Of a stretch of DNA of 64,000 bases, positions 7,756 through 17,731 are shown piece by piece (positions within the stretch are counted from its first letter, which is position 1; each line of letters starts with the position of its first letter). The notes under the pieces are model-generated. The model saw only the letters and a list, made by a program, of their open reading frames with translations. It was not told the origin of the DNA and did not search any database. This DNA comes from Lautropia mirabilis. GTDB taxonomy: Bacteria > Pseudomonadota > Gammaproteobacteria > Burkholderiales > Burkholderiaceae_E. The stretch covers positions 692,001-756,000 of the forward strand of contig NZ_LR134378.1 in NCBI RefSeq assembly GCF_900637555.1. Reading direction: 5' to 3'. The translations under genes were made by a program, and so were the position numbers.

Positions 7756-8397
7756 TCAGGGCGAGAGCCGTTCGCGGATCCAGTGGCCGTTTTCCAGCCG
7801 GTACTGGATGCGGTCGTGCAGGCGGCTGGGACGGCCCTGCCAGAATTCCACCAGGCGGGGCGTGACGACGTAGCCGCCCCAGTGCGGGGGGCGGGGAACG
7901 TGCAGCGGGTGCCGGGCGCCGACCAGGGCGGCACGGGCCATCAGGTCGGCCTTGCTGGAGAGGACCTCGCTCTGGTGGCTGGCCCAGGCGCCGATGCGGC
8001 TGGTGTAGGGGCGGGAATCGAAGTAGGCGTCGGATTCGGCTTCGGGCAGCTTGTCGATGCTGCCTTCCACACGCACCTGACGCTCCAGTTCGGGCCAGAA
8101 GAAGGTGAGCGCGACGTAGGGGTGCAGGGCGATGGCACGGCCCTTGCGGCTCTGATAGTTGGTGAAGAAGACGAAGCCCTGGTCGTTGACTTCCTTCAGC
8201 AGCACGATGCGGGCGTTGGGGTGGCCGTGTTCGTCGACGGTGGCGACGTTCATGGCGGTGGGTTCATGGACCTGGGCATGCATGGCGGCATCCAGCCAGG
8301 TGCGGAACTGTTCCAGCGGCTGGCTGGCGCAGTCGGTCTCGGACAATTCCTGCCGGCAGTAGTCCTGGCGGATGTCGTGCAGATCCAGTTTGCTCAT
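7756..8397 (-). CDS. pdxH: Pyridoxamine/pyridoxine 5'-phosphate oxidase
   Basis: FMN enzyme that oxidises pyridoxamine or pyridoxine phosphate to pyridoxal phosphate, the last step of vitamin B6 synthesis and salvage. The 213-residue protein is full length. Diagnostic stretches are [20 protein letters not shown], the FMN-contacting RIVLLKEV and [13 protein letters not shown], and the C-terminal [20 protein letters not shown] with a terminal RERLSP. AGGAGACTTCC precedes the start. Monocistronic by appearance. Confidence 0.96.
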   Translation of the reverse strand: MSKLDLHDIRQDYCRQELSETDCASQPLEQFRTWLDAAMHAQVHEPTAMNVATVDEHGHPNARIVLLKEVNDQGFVFFTNYQSRKGRAIALHPYVALTFFWPELERQVRVEGSIDKLPEAESDAYFDSRPYTSRIGAWASHQSEVLSSKADLMARAALVGARHPLHVPRPPHWGGYVVTPRLVEFWQGRPSRLHDRIQYRLENGHWIRERLSP

Positions 8398-8479
8398 GGA
8401 AGTCTCCTTGATGGCAGGCCAATATTCTGCCCTGAACGGGCGTCTGCGTCCGCCTGTCCGGATGCGCGGTGCATGAAGA

Positions 8480-8515
8480 AGGCCGGCCGTGAGGGTGTCT
8501 CCTCACGGCCGGCCT
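8480..8515 (-). terminator. Terminator downstream of betT
   Basis: Perfect 15-bp arms (8480-8494 and 8501-8515) with a six-base loop, about 70 bp past the betT stop. Both flanks are only mildly T-rich, so it may act in both directions. Confidence 0.75.
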
Positions 8516-8583
8516 GTTCCCGAGGGTGCCGCCCCGAAGGGCAGTCGCATCGGTTTGCTGCAGGGATGCGCTTCTGCGTGGAC

Positions 8584-10650
8584 TCAGCGCTCCAGGTGCA
8601 GGAACTGCATGTGGCGCTCATACTGGTTCAGGATGTCGCCGATGATCTGTTCGCGGGTGTAGCCGACCAGATCGTATTCCTGGCTGCCTTCGCGCAGGAA
8701 GACCTCGGCACGCCAGTAGCGCTCGTGGTGCTTGTCGGATTCCAGGTTGCTGGCCTGGTTCATGGCAAATACCGGCATCAGGGCCGAGACGGGTTTCACC
8801 TGATAAAGGAAATCCACTTCCTCGCCATGCAGCACCTCGAAGGTGAGGCTCTGGTCTTCCTCGTTGCGGATGACGGTGGTCTGCACGCCCTGCTTGTTCA
8901 GTTCGGCACAGACATCCTGCATGGCGGGTTCCAGCGTGCCGGCCATGAAGCGCAGCACCGCCTTGCGCGTGGGGAAGTTCAGGATGCGGTTCAGGCGGTC
9001 ACGCCAGCTGTGCTGCGGGTTCAGCGCGGGCGGTGCCATGTCGAAGGTGCTGGCCTTGCGGCGGTTGCCCTCCTGGCGCAGGCTGTAGGCCATGGCCACC
9101 ATGTAGATGAAGAGCACCAGCGAGAACGGCAGGCCGGCCGCGACCGAGACCGATTGCAGGGCCGAGAAGCCTCCTGAGAACAGTAGCCCCAGCGTGATGA
9201 GGCCGGTGGCGGCCGCCCAGAAGAGGCGCAGCCAGATGGGGGCGTCGTCGCCCGACGAGAGTCCCTTGCTGGACAGGTTGGCCAGCACCAGCGCCCCTGA
9301 ATCGGCCGAGGTGACGAAGAAGATCAGGCCGATGATGACCGAGACGCTGGACCAGATGGCTGGATGGGCGTAGTGCTCGAAGAGGACAAAGAGGCCCATG
9401 GCCGGACTCTCGATGGCGGTCTTGGCCAGGGTCGGATCGGTGGCGGCGTGGAAGATGCCGCTGTTGCCGAAGATGGAGAACCAGGCAAAGATGAAGCCCA
9501 GCGGGATGAACATCACGCCGAAGACGAATTCGCGCAGGGTGCGGCCGCGCGAGATGCGGGCGATGAACAGCCCCACGAACGGGGCCCAGGCCACCCACCA
9601 GGCCCAGAAGAAGATGGTCCAGGTGGATTTCCAGGTGGCGCCCTTCGCGCCTTCGTAGGCGTAGGTCTCGAAGGTCTTGACCGGCAGCATCTCGAAGTAG
9701 TCGCCGATGTTCTGCACCATGGCGTTGAGCAGGAACTGCGTGGGGCCGGAGAACAGCAGGGCGATGACCAGCAGGATGGCGGTCAGCATGTTGAACTCGG
9801 ACAGCCGGCGCACGCCCTTGTCGACGCCGGACATGGCCGAGGCGGCCGCCGTGACGGTGACGATGATGATGATGACGGCCTGGGTGAACTTCGTGGTCTC
9901 GATGCCGAAGACGTGGGCCAGGCCGGCGTTGGCCTGCAGCACACCGATGCCCAGGCTGGTGGCCAGGCCCAGCAGCGTGCAGACCACGCCGAAGATGTCG
10001 ACGCTGTGGCCCAGCCAGCCGTCGGCCCGCTTCTGGCCGAACACGGGCACGAGCGCCGAGCGCAGCGCCAGCGGCAGGTTGTGGCGGTAGGCGAAGTAGG
10101 CCAGTGCCATGCCGATGAGCGCGTAGATGCCCCAGCCGTGCAGGCCCCAGTGCAGGAAGGTCTGCGCCAGGGCGGCCCGGGCGGCCAGGGGCGTGCCGCC
10201 CTGGCCGGTGACCGGTGTGAGATAGTGGGTCAGCGGTTCGGAGACGCCGAAGAAGAGCAGGTCGATGCCGATACCCGCGGAGAACAGCATGGCGGCCCAG
10301 GCCAGGTACGGGAAGTCGGGCTTCTCGTGGTCCTGACCCAGCTTGATGTCGCCGTACTTGGACATGCCCACGTACAGCGAGAAGATGCCGTAGGCGGCGA
10401 CGATCAGCATGTAGTACCAGCCGAAGCGGTCGGACACCCAGGCCATGGCGTGGCCTAGCACCTGTTCGCTGATGCCGGGAAAGGCCAGGGTGAAGCCGAT
10501 CAGCGCGAGGGTGAGCAGTGCCGAGACCGTGAAGACGATGCGGTGGATGGTGGCGGGCGTGTCGGCCGTGCCGTTGATGACGGTCGTCGTGGCCGTGCTG
10601 CCGGTGTCCTGACCAGGCGGATGCTGCGCAGATGAGGAGTGCTGTTGCAT
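8584..10650 (-). CDS. betT: BCCT-family choline/betaine transporter
   Basis: Inner-membrane proton- or sodium-driven importer of choline or related quaternary ammonium compounds. The BCCT signature is clear in the middle (WTIFFWAWWVAWAPFVGLFI, then ARISRGRTLREF), among about twelve hydrophobic segments. The C-terminal cytoplasmic tail of roughly 160 residues matches the long osmosensory tail of BetT rather than short BCCT members. ATG at 10650 has GGAGGACAAGG before it; an upstream in-frame start would run into betA. It lies 13 bp downstream of betA, so betB-betA-betT probably form one transcript that brings in choline and oxidises it. Confidence 0.92.
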   Translation of the reverse strand: MQQHSSSAQHPPGQDTGSTATTTVINGTADTPATIHRIVFTVSALLTLALIGFTLAFPGISEQVLGHAMAWVSDRFGWYYMLIVAAYGIFSLYVGMSKYGDIKLGQDHEKPDFPYLAWAAMLFSAGIGIDLLFFGVSEPLTHYLTPVTGQGGTPLAARAALAQTFLHWGLHGWGIYALIGMALAYFAYRHNLPLALRSALVPVFGQKRADGWLGHSVDIFGVVCTLLGLATSLGIGVLQANAGLAHVFGIETTKFTQAVIIIIVTVTAAASAMSGVDKGVRRLSEFNMLTAILLVIALLFSGPTQFLLNAMVQNIGDYFEMLPVKTFETYAYEGAKGATWKSTWTIFFWAWWVAWAPFVGLFIARISRGRTLREFVFGVMFIPLGFIFAWFSIFGNSGIFHAATDPTLAKTAIESPAMGLFVLFEHYAHPAIWSSVSVIIGLIFFVTSADSGALVLANLSSKGLSSGDDAPIWLRLFWAAATGLITLGLLFSGGFSALQSVSVAAGLPFSLVLFIYMVAMAYSLRQEGNRRKASTFDMAPPALNPQHSWRDRLNRILNFPTRKAVLRFMAGTLEPAMQDVCAELNKQGVQTTVIRNEEDQSLTFEVLHGEEVDFLYQVKPVSALMPVFAMNQASNLESDKHHERYWRAEVFLREGSQEYDLVGYTREQIIGDILNQYERHMQFLHLER

Positions 10651-10663
10651 GCCTTGTCCTCCC

Positions 10664-12349
10664 TCAGGCCCGGACGGGCTTGCCGCGCACGGGGGCGCCG
10701 TTGGCCTGGTAGTAGGGGGCATCGGACGGCGGCAGGGGATCGCGGCCGCGGATCCGGTCGGCGATCTTCTCGGCGATCATGATGGTGGTGGCGTTGAGGT
10801 TGCCGGTGATGATGTTTGGCATGATCGAGGCATCCACCACGCGCAGCCCTTCCAGCCCGTGGACCCGTCCCTGGCCGTCCACCACGGCGTCGTTGCCTTC
10901 GCCCATGGCACAGGTGCAGGAGGGGTGGTAGGCGGTCTCGGCATGCTGCCGGACATAGGCGTCCAGCTCGGCGTCGCTCTGCAGGTCGTCGGTGGGGGTG
11001 ATGGCCTTGCCCCGGAACCCATCCAGCGCCGGCTGGCGGAAGATGTCGCGGGTGATGCGGATGGCGGCCCGGAACTCTTCCCAGTCCTGCGGGTGGGACA
11101 TGTAGTTGAAGAGGATGCTGGGGTGTTCCTGCGGGTTGGTGCTGGTGATGCGCACGCGGCCGCGGCTGGGTGAGCGCATGGAGCCGACGTGAGCCTGGAA
11201 GCTGTGGGCCTTGGAGGCGTTGCGGCCGTCGTAGCGCACCGCGATGGGCAGGAAGTGGTACTGGATGTTGGGCCAGGTGAACTTCTCATCGCTGCGGATG
11301 AAGCCGCCGGCCTCGAAGTGGTTGGTGGCGCCCAGGCCGGTGCCCTTGAACATCCATTCGACGCCGATGGGGGGCTTGTTGTACCAGAGGTTGGCCGGTG
11401 CGATGGACACGGGCTGCAGGCACTCGTACTGCATGTAGAGTTCGAGGTGATCCTGCAGGTTGTTGCCCACGCCCGGCAGGTCCAGGATCTCCTTCACGCC
11501 GGCTTCCTTGAGCCATTCGCCGGGGCCCACACCTGAGCGCTGCAGGATCTGCGGCGAGGCAATGGCGCCCCCGCACAGGAGGACCTCGCGGCTGGCGTGG
11601 GCCGTCTGGAAGGCGCCGCCATCGATCTGGTAGCGCACGCCCACGGCGCGGGTACCTTCGAAGACGATGGTGTCGACCAGGGCGCGGGACTGGATGACGA
11701 GGCCGCTGCGCTCACGGGCCATGTCCAGGTAGCCGCGGGCCGTGGAGGCACGCCGGCCCTGGCGGGTGACGAAACGGTCCATCGGGCCGAAGCCTTCCTG
11801 CTGGTAGCCGTTGAGGTCGTCGGTGCGCGGGTAGCCGGCCTGCACGCCGGCCTCGATCATGGCCTCGAAGAGCGGGTTGGTGGCGGGTTTGGCCGTGGTC
11901 ACTTCGATGGGGCCGTGGCCGCCGTGGTAGGCGTTGGGGCCGATGTCCCGGCATTCGGCCTTGCGGAAGTAGGGCAGCACGTCGTGGTAGCGCCAGTCGG
12001 CCAGGCCGTCCTTCTTCGCCCAGTGGTCGAAGTCCAGGGCGTTGCCACGGATGTAGCACATGCCGTTGATCAGTGACGAGCCGCCCAGGCCCTTGCCCCG
12101 GCCACAGTCCATGCGGCGGTTGTCCATATGGGGCTCGGGATCGGTCTTGTAGCCCCAGTTGTAGGTGGTGCCCTGCAGCGGCATGGCCAGTGCAGCCGGC
12201 ATCTGGGTCCGGAAGTCCAGGCGGTAGTCGGGCAGGCCCGCTTCCAGCAGCAGGACGCGGACATTCGCATCTTCGGTCAGGCGGGCCGCCAGGACGTTGC
12301 CGGCCGAGCCGGCACCGATGATGATGTAGTCGTAAGTGGATTGAGCCAT
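10664..12349 (-). CDS. betA: Choline dehydrogenase (GMC oxidoreductase)
   Basis: Membrane-associated FAD enzyme that oxidises choline to betaine aldehyde, and partly on to glycine betaine. The 561-residue product has the FAD-binding GxGxxG at the N-terminus ([17 protein letters not shown]), GMC signature 1 ([17 protein letters not shown]), signature 2 ([18 protein letters not shown]) and the catalytic-His region [11 protein letters not shown], with the closing [15 protein letters not shown]. Length is typical of BetA. Lies between betB and betT in one orientation. Confidence 0.95.
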   Translation of the reverse strand: MAQSTYDYIIIGAGSAGNVLAARLTEDANVRVLLLEAGLPDYRLDFRTQMPAALAMPLQGTTYNWGYKTDPEPHMDNRRMDCGRGKGLGGSSLINGMCYIRGNALDFDHWAKKDGLADWRYHDVLPYFRKAECRDIGPNAYHGGHGPIEVTTAKPATNPLFEAMIEAGVQAGYPRTDDLNGYQQEGFGPMDRFVTRQGRRASTARGYLDMARERSGLVIQSRALVDTIVFEGTRAVGVRYQIDGGAFQTAHASREVLLCGGAIASPQILQRSGVGPGEWLKEAGVKEILDLPGVGNNLQDHLELYMQYECLQPVSIAPANLWYNKPPIGVEWMFKGTGLGATNHFEAGGFIRSDEKFTWPNIQYHFLPIAVRYDGRNASKAHSFQAHVGSMRSPSRGRVRITSTNPQEHPSILFNYMSHPQDWEEFRAAIRITRDIFRQPALDGFRGKAITPTDDLQSDAELDAYVRQHAETAYHPSCTCAMGEGNDAVVDGQGRVHGLEGLRVVDASIMPNIITGNLNATTIMIAEKIADRIRGRDPLPPSDAPYYQANGAPVRGKPVRA

Positions 12350-12529
12350 GGAAAGAGCGTGTTAAGTCGGAAGGAATAGGCCGCATGCAGGCACGGCAGT
12401 GCCTTGCCATTGATGAAATGCGGGCGACAGAACAAGTGAGCGCTTGCTCCGGAATTTTCTGGAGCGAGCCGGGCCAAGCCTGCGGCAGGCGTCTGCGTCA
12501 CAGGCTGGCTGGAGATCCGCGGGGCGGAC

Positions 12530-13996
12530 CTAGTTGAAGACCGACACGAAGTCGCCCAGTTCGACCTGGACCGACTTGGTCTGCGTGTAGTGCATCAGCG
12601 TCTGGAGGCCGTTCTCGCGGCCGATGCCGGACTGCTTGTAGCCGCCCACCGGCATCTGGGCGGGGGATTCGCCCCAGGTGTTGAGCCAGCAGATGCCGGC
12701 CTCCAGCTGGCCGATGACGCGGTGGGCGCGTTTCAGGTCTGGCGTGACCAGACCGGCAGCCAGACCGTAGGGCGTGCGGTTGGCGCGCTCGATGACCTCG
12801 GCCTCGGTCTCGAAGGACAGGATGCTCATGACCGGCCCGAAGATCTCTTCCTGCACGATCTTCATGTCGTCACGGCAGTCGGTGAAGACGGTGGGGGCCA
12901 CGAAGGCGCCCTGGGCCAGGGCGCCGGTCTCGATCCGGTGGCCACCGCAGAGCAGGCGGGCGCCCTGTTCCTTGCCGGATTCAATGTAAGTGAGCACTTT
13001 CTTCATGTGCGGGAAACTGACCAGCGGACCGAAGTTCGTGCTGTCTTCCAGCGGGTGGCCGATCCGGATGCGGGCGACGCGGGCCAGCACGGCCTCCTCG
13101 AAGCGCGACTTGAGCGCGGCGTGGACGAAGACGCGGGTGCCGTTGGTGCAGACCTGGCCGCTGCTGTAGAAGTTGGCCATCATGGCGATGTCGGCGGCCA
13201 GGTCGATGTCGGCGTCCTCGAAGACGATGAGCGGGGACTTGCCGCCCAGCTCCATGGTGACGTCCTTGAGCGACGAGGCCGCGGCGCTGGCCATCACCTT
13301 CTTGCCGGTGGCCACGCCGCCGGTGAAGGAGATCTTGGCGATGTCGGGATGCTGGCTGAGCGCCTGGCCCACCCGCCAGTCGCCCTGCACCACGTTGAAG
13401 ACGCCGGCCGGCAGGCCCGCTTCCAGGAAGATCTCGGCCAGATGGGGCGCCGACAGCGGCGTGACCTCGCTGGGCTTGAAGATCATGGCGTTGCCGGCGG
13501 CCAGTGCGGGGGCTGCCTTCCACATGGCGATCTGGATGGGGTAGTTCCAGGCGCCGATGCCGGCCACCACGCCCAGCGGTTCCTGGCGCGTGTAGACGAA
13601 GCTGGTGGGGCGCAGCGGGATCTGGCGGCCCTCGATGGCCACGGCCAGACCTGCGTAGTACTCGATCACGTCGGCGCCGGTGACGATGTCCACGGCCCGG
13701 GTCTCGGACAGGGGCTTGCCGGTATCGCGGCTTTCCAGCTCGGCCAGTTCGTGATTGGCGGCGCGCAGCAGTTCGACGGCGCGATTGAGGATGCGGGCCC
13801 GCTCGACCGGGGTGAGGGTGGCCCAGGCCTGCTGGCCCCGCCGGGCGCTGGCCACGGCGTCGTCGATGTCGGCATCGGTGGCCGCCTGGACTTCGGCCAG
13901 CACCTCGCCCGTGGCGGGGTCGATGGTCTCGAAGCGCTCGGCATCGGCGCGTTCGGGAATGTAACGGCCATCGATGAAGGAAGTAAGCAGAGGCAT
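12530..13996 (-). CDS. betB: Betaine aldehyde dehydrogenase
   Basis: NAD(P)-dependent aldehyde dehydrogenase that makes the osmoprotectant glycine betaine from betaine aldehyde. Visible motifs are the Rossmann-side [34 protein letters not shown], the catalytic-Glu motif [18 protein letters not shown] and the catalytic cysteine in [13 protein letters not shown]. Length is 488, standard. I chose ATG at 13996 ([14 protein letters not shown]) as in homologues rather than the longer frame from 14065. First gene of the betB-betA-betT run; no betI repressor is adjacent. Confidence 0.95.
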   Translation of the reverse strand: MPLLTSFIDGRYIPERADAERFETIDPATGEVLAEVQAATDADIDDAVASARRGQQAWATLTPVERARILNRAVELLRAANHELAELESRDTGKPLSETRAVDIVTGADVIEYYAGLAVAIEGRQIPLRPTSFVYTRQEPLGVVAGIGAWNYPIQIAMWKAAPALAAGNAMIFKPSEVTPLSAPHLAEIFLEAGLPAGVFNVVQGDWRVGQALSQHPDIAKISFTGGVATGKKVMASAAASSLKDVTMELGGKSPLIVFEDADIDLAADIAMMANFYSSGQVCTNGTRVFVHAALKSRFEEAVLARVARIRIGHPLEDSTNFGPLVSFPHMKKVLTYIESGKEQGARLLCGGHRIETGALAQGAFVAPTVFTDCRDDMKIVQEEIFGPVMSILSFETEAEVIERANRTPYGLAAGLVTPDLKRAHRVIGQLEAGICWLNTWGESPAQMPVGGYKQSGIGRENGLQTLMHYTQTKSVQVELGDFVSVFN

Positions 13997-14324
13997 GGCA
14001 ATGTCTTGAAGAACTGTTCGGGTAACGGTAATTTGCCGGCAAACAATATCAATTGCAGACAACATGCTCTCATTGTCTTTGATTTGCCTGCATCGCGCAG
14101 GATTACCCCTTCATTGCCGTCGGTTGGTCGGGGTTTGCCCGGGGGTGATCGGCCTGAAAGGGGCTCTGTCCCTGACATGGCGGGAGGAGAAGGGCTGCGC
14201 GTCGTACAATGGCGGGTTTGCAGCGCCGCGGCACCGTGAGGGTGGCCGGGTGGTAGCCCGGATTGCCTGCCGTCGTGGCGGGTGCTCCAATCCGGGGTTT
14301 TCAGGTTTCAAGACGGGTCTCATC
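13997..14324. other. Divergent promoter region between betB and the amino-acid ABC transporter
   Basis: No gene supported. The 60 bp next to betB are relatively AT-rich (about 14020-14085) and include GCCGGCAAA and a CAATATCAATTG palindrome-like stretch, a plausible site for the betB promoter and a regulator. The rest is GC-rich. Confidence 0.4.
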
Positions 14325-15092
14325 ATGAATCTTTTGCGTTCGGTCCTGGCAGGTGTGTGTGTGGCGCTGGCGGCGTCGGGTGTCCAGGCTCGGTCCTGGG
14401 CGGACATCGAGAAGAGCGGCACGCTGATCGCGGCCACCGGCGGCGATCTCAAGCCCTTCAACTACTTCGAGGGCAAGCAGCTCACCGGCTTCGAGGTGGA
14501 GCTGACCGACGCCATCGCCAGGAAGCTGGGCCTGAAGGTGGAGTGGAAGGTGCTGAGCTTCGACTCGCTGCTGGCCGGCCTGCAGCGTGACCGCTGGGAT
14601 CTAGCCATCTCGTCGCACGGCATCACCGAGGAGCGCGCCAAGGTGGTGGACTTCACCAACCCGCACTACTGTGGCGGCGCCACCATCGTCTCGAAGGATG
14701 GCAAGGTGGCCAAGGCGGCCGACCTGGCCGGCAAGACCGTGGCGGTGCAGACCGGCACCACTTATCTGGAGCGGCTGCGCAAGATGGACGGCATCGGCTC
14801 GGTGCGCAACTTCCCGCTGGACCGCGATGCGCGTGCAGCCACCGTCAGCGGCCGGGCCGACGCCTGGGTGACGGACAAGTTCGTGGCCATGGAGGCCATC
14901 AAGCTGGTGCCGGATTCGGGTCTGAAGCAGGGCGAGATCCTCTTCCCCGAGAGAATGGCCGGGGCCATGAGCAAGGGCAACACCGAACTGGTCAAGGCCT
15001 TCAACAAGGGCCTGGCCGAGGTGATGGTCGACGGCACCTACGAGAAGCTGTCGAAGAAATACTTCGACCAGGACATCCGCTGCAAGGACTGA
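14325..15092 (+). CDS. Amino-acid ABC transporter, periplasmic substrate-binding protein
   Basis: Family 3 solute-binding protein that captures a polar amino acid in the periplasm. A signal peptide (MNLLRSVLAGVCVALAASG, cleavage after VQA) precedes the mature domain. Family hallmarks are GFEVELTDAIARKLGLKVEW, the LLAGLQRDRWDLAISSHGIT region and ADLAGKTVAVQTGTTYLE. The C-terminus has two nearby cysteine-bearing positions only at IRCKD. ATG at 14325 is chosen because the signal peptide starts there. Permease and ATPase genes follow, so this is a three-gene uptake operon; the substrate (glutamine, arginine or similar) is not resolved. Confidence 0.9.
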   Translation: MNLLRSVLAGVCVALAASGVQARSWADIEKSGTLIAATGGDLKPFNYFEGKQLTGFEVELTDAIARKLGLKVEWKVLSFDSLLAGLQRDRWDLAISSHGITEERAKVVDFTNPHYCGGATIVSKDGKVAKAADLAGKTVAVQTGTTYLERLRKMDGIGSVRNFPLDRDARAATVSGRADAWVTDKFVAMEAIKLVPDSGLKQGEILFPERMAGAMSKGNTELVKAFNKGLAEVMVDGTYEKLSKKYFDQDIRCKD

Positions 15093-15157
15093 GCCTGTCC
15101 CCGGTACCAGGTCTCTGACTACACTCCCCCTCACCTTCTGCCGGTGTTCCCCCCATC

Positions 15158-15946
15158 ATGATGTTCTTTCTTTCCCGGTGGCCAGCAGGCTGGTCCCGAC
15201 AGAGCCGCTGTAGCCTGGCCATTGCGCTGGGTGTGGTCCTGTTGCTGCTGCTGATGTGCTTCATCGACATCCCGCTCTCGAGGATGCCGGAACCGATCGC
15301 CGAGAATGCGGAACTGTTTGCCGAAGGCAGCCGGATCACGGTCTATCTGACGCTGGTCTCCGGGGTGGCCGGCCTGGTGCTGGGGGTGCTGGGGGCACTG
15401 GGGCGGCTGTCGCGCATCCCGCCCATCCGCTGGATCGCTTCCTTCTACATCTGGGTCATCCGCGGCACGCCGCTGCTGGTGCAGGTGCTGTTCGTCTTTC
15501 TGGCTCTGCCCGAGCTGCTGCCCTGGCTCAAGCTGGATGACTTCACCTCGGCCTGCGTGGCGCTGGCCTTCAACGCGGGGGCCTACAACGCCGAGTCCAT
15601 CCGTGCGGGCCTGCTGGCCGTGCCGCGCGGCCAGACCGAGGCGGCCCGCTCGTTGGGGCTGTCGAACTGGCACACCTTCTGGGACGTGATCTTCCCGCAG
15701 GCCTTCAAGATTGCCCTGCCGCCGCTGGTGAACAACTTCATCGCGCTGCTGAAGGATTCGTCGCTGGCCTATGCCATCGGCGTGGTGGAGCTGACCAACG
15801 TGGCCAACCGCATCCAGTCCTCCACCTTCCAGCCCATTCCGCCGCTGGTCACGGCAGCAGTCATCTACCTGCTGCTGACCACCGTGCTCACGCAGATTTC
15901 CACCGCCGTGGAACACCGGATGGACGTGGAGGGTCGCCAGAAATGA
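15158..15946 (+). CDS. Amino-acid ABC transporter permease
   Basis: Inner-membrane HisM/GlnP-type permease. The EAA loop that docks the ATPase is visible as [20 protein letters not shown], and the family segment [20 protein letters not shown] precedes it. About five to six hydrophobic segments in 262 residues. A single permease gene suggests a homodimer. It overlaps the ATPase gene start by four bases (ATGA). Confidence 0.93.
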   Translation: MMFFLSRWPAGWSRQSRCSLAIALGVVLLLLLMCFIDIPLSRMPEPIAENAELFAEGSRITVYLTLVSGVAGLVLGVLGALGRLSRIPPIRWIASFYIWVIRGTPLLVQVLFVFLALPELLPWLKLDDFTSACVALAFNAGAYNAESIRAGLLAVPRGQTEAARSLGLSNWHTFWDVIFPQAFKIALPPLVNNFIALLKDSSLAYAIGVVELTNVANRIQSSTFQPIPPLVTAAVIYLLLTTVLTQISTAVEHRMDVEGRQK

Positions 15947-16716
15947 GCCAGGCAGACATGAACCAGGACAAGCGTGCCGGCAACCCCCTGATCGAGGTGA
16001 GCCACGTCAGCAAGTGCTTTGGCGAGCATCAGGTGCTGACCGACGTGACGGCGGGTTTCAACGCCGGTGAGGTGGCCGTGATCGTGGGTGCCTCCGGCTC
16101 GGGCAAGAGCACCTTCCTGCGGATGCTGAACCGGCTGGAGCGGCACGATGCCGGCCGCATCGTCATCGACGGCATCGAGGTCGATGACGACCGTCAGCGG
16201 CTGGAAGCCCTGCGCAAGGAAGTGGGCATGGTGTTCCAGCAGTTCAACCTGTTCTCGCACCTGTCGGTGCTGGACAACCTCACGCTGGCGCCGCGTCGCG
16301 TGCGCAAGCTCTCGCGCGAGGAGGCCCGTGAACGGGCCATGGCGCTGCTGACCCGCGTGGGCCTGGAAGACCATGCCCACAAGTACCCGCACGCGCTCTC
16401 GGGCGGTCAGCAGCAGCGCGTGGCCATTGCCCGCGCGCTGGCCATGCAACCGCGCGTGATGCTCTTTGATGAGCCCACCTCGGCACTGGATCCGGAAATG
16501 GTGAAGGAAGTGCTGGACGTGATGCGCCAGCTGGCCGATTCCGGCATGACCATGCTGGTGGTGACGCACGAGATGGGCTTTGCCCGCGAGGTGGCCGACC
16601 GCGTGCTGTTCTTCGATGATGGCCGCATCGCCTTCGAGGCGCCGCCCGCCGACTTCTTCGGCGGCCGGCACGACAACGCCCGCGTCAAGGCTTTCCTGAG
16701 TCGCGTGGCGCACTGA
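15943..16716 (+). CDS. Amino-acid ABC transporter ATP-binding protein
   Basis: Powers the permease by ATP hydrolysis. Walker [10 protein letters not shown] (about 49-57), Q-loop in MVFQQFNLF, signature LSGGQQQR, Walker [13 protein letters not shown] and the switch His in [15 protein letters not shown] are all present, the GlnQ/HisP pattern. Length 257. Its last 32 bases overlap the 3' end of the convergent NmrA-like gene. Confidence 0.95.
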   Translation: MSQADMNQDKRAGNPLIEVSHVSKCFGEHQVLTDVTAGFNAGEVAVIVGASGSGKSTFLRMLNRLERHDAGRIVIDGIEVDDDRQRLEALRKEVGMVFQQFNLFSHLSVLDNLTLAPRRVRKLSREEARERAMALLTRVGLEDHAHKYPHALSGGQQQRVAIARALAMQPRVMLFDEPTSALDPEMVKEVLDVMRQLADSGMTMLVVTHEMGFAREVADRVLFFDDGRIAFEAPPADFFGGRHDNARVKAFLSRVAH

Positions 16717-17584
16717 CAGCCGCGGGGCTGTTGGCCATTTCCGTCACTACCTGCTCGAAGGTAAGGGGCTCCCGGCCGATGAGCCGGGGCAGGTCCTGCG
16801 TGACCTGGGCCAGTTCGCCCTTGGCAATGGCCGTATAGGTGGAGACCCAGGCCTCGATCTCCCAGTCCGGGGTATCGGGGTAGGCCGCCCTGCGGCTGGC
16901 AAAGGCCTCGGCAATGGTCTCGTTGTGAAACCGGTGGGGCTTGCCGGTGCAGGTGGTGAGGATGCGGGCAATGTCCTCCATGCTCAGCGACTGGTTGCCG
17001 GTGAGGGTGTAGGTGCGCCCCTGGTGCTGCGTGCCGCCAGCGGCGATATCGGCCATGATGTTGGCGACCGCCTGGGCAGCATCGCGCTGGGCGACACAGG
17101 CCACCCGCCCCTGCTCTGCAGGACCGCAGATCACGCCCTCGGCATCGGCCAGCCGGGCCATCAGCTCGCTGTAGAAGTTGTCGCGCACGAAGGTGTGCTT
17201 CATGGTCGAGCGGCGGATGGCTTCTTCGGTGATCGCGTGGGTACGCGCCAGCGTGAAGGTGCTGTCGGGCCGTGCCTCGGCAAAGGACAGGTACACCAGA
17301 TGCTGGATGCCGGCGGCCTGGGCGGCGCGCACCAGGGTGAGATGTTCCTGTTCGCGCGTGGGGCTTTCGGCGGCCGAGACCATGAAGAGCGCATCGACGC
17401 CCTGCAGGGCCTCGCGGGCCAGCTCGAAATCACCGTAGCTGAAGGGGCGCGGCTCGCAGCCGGGCAGCCTGGGGGCGCGGGACGGATTGCGCAGCGGCAG
17501 GATCAGGGGCAGGCCCTGGTCGCTCAGCAGGCGGGCGACCTGTCCGCCGATATGGCCGGTGGCGCCGGTGATGGCCAGTTGCAT
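16685..17584 (-). CDS. NmrA-like NAD(P)-binding oxidoreductase
   Basis: Atypical short-chain dehydrogenase fold. The nucleotide-binding motif is at the very N-terminus ([16 protein letters not shown]). The following [13 protein letters not shown] and [11 protein letters not shown] stretches match NmrA/QOR2-type proteins, which reduce quinones or sense NADP. Length 299 is typical. Substrate unknown. Monocistronic, convergent with the ABC operon, overlapping it by 32 bp. Confidence 0.85.
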   Translation of the reverse strand: MQLAITGATGHIGGQVARLLSDQGLPLILPLRNPSRAPRLPGCEPRPFSYGDFELAREALQGVDALFMVSAAESPTREQEHLTLVRAAQAAGIQHLVYLSFAEARPDSTFTLARTHAITEEAIRRSTMKHTFVRDNFYSELMARLADAEGVICGPAEQGRVACVAQRDAAQAVANIMADIAAGGTQHQGRTYTLTGNQSLSMEDIARILTTCTGKPHRFHNETIAEAFASRRAAYPDTPDWEIEAWVSTYTAIAKGELAQVTQDLPRLIGREPLTFEQVVTEMANSPAAVSAPRDSGKP

Positions 17585-17703
17585 GTCGTTTCTCCTGGAT
17601 GAGCCCTGGAAGAACCATCATGCCAGAAGGAAGGGCGGGACGGCAGCGAAGCCCCCCGGGCGGCCGTCAGATAGTGTCGCGCTCGATGGGTGAGCGTCTC
17701 GGC

Positions 17704-17725
17704 CTCGGGGGCTCACTTGCCCGAG
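17704..17725 (-). terminator. Possible weak terminator of the FUSC gene
   Basis: CTCGGG and CCCGAG arms with a ten-base loop lie just past the stop of the FUSC gene on the minus strand; no T-run follows. Confidence 0.35.
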
Positions 17726-17731
17726 CAGCCC

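Noticed and set aside
12350-12529. betI-type repressor within the choline cluster
   Set aside because: The gaps are too short and no TetR-like HTH is coded on either strand here.
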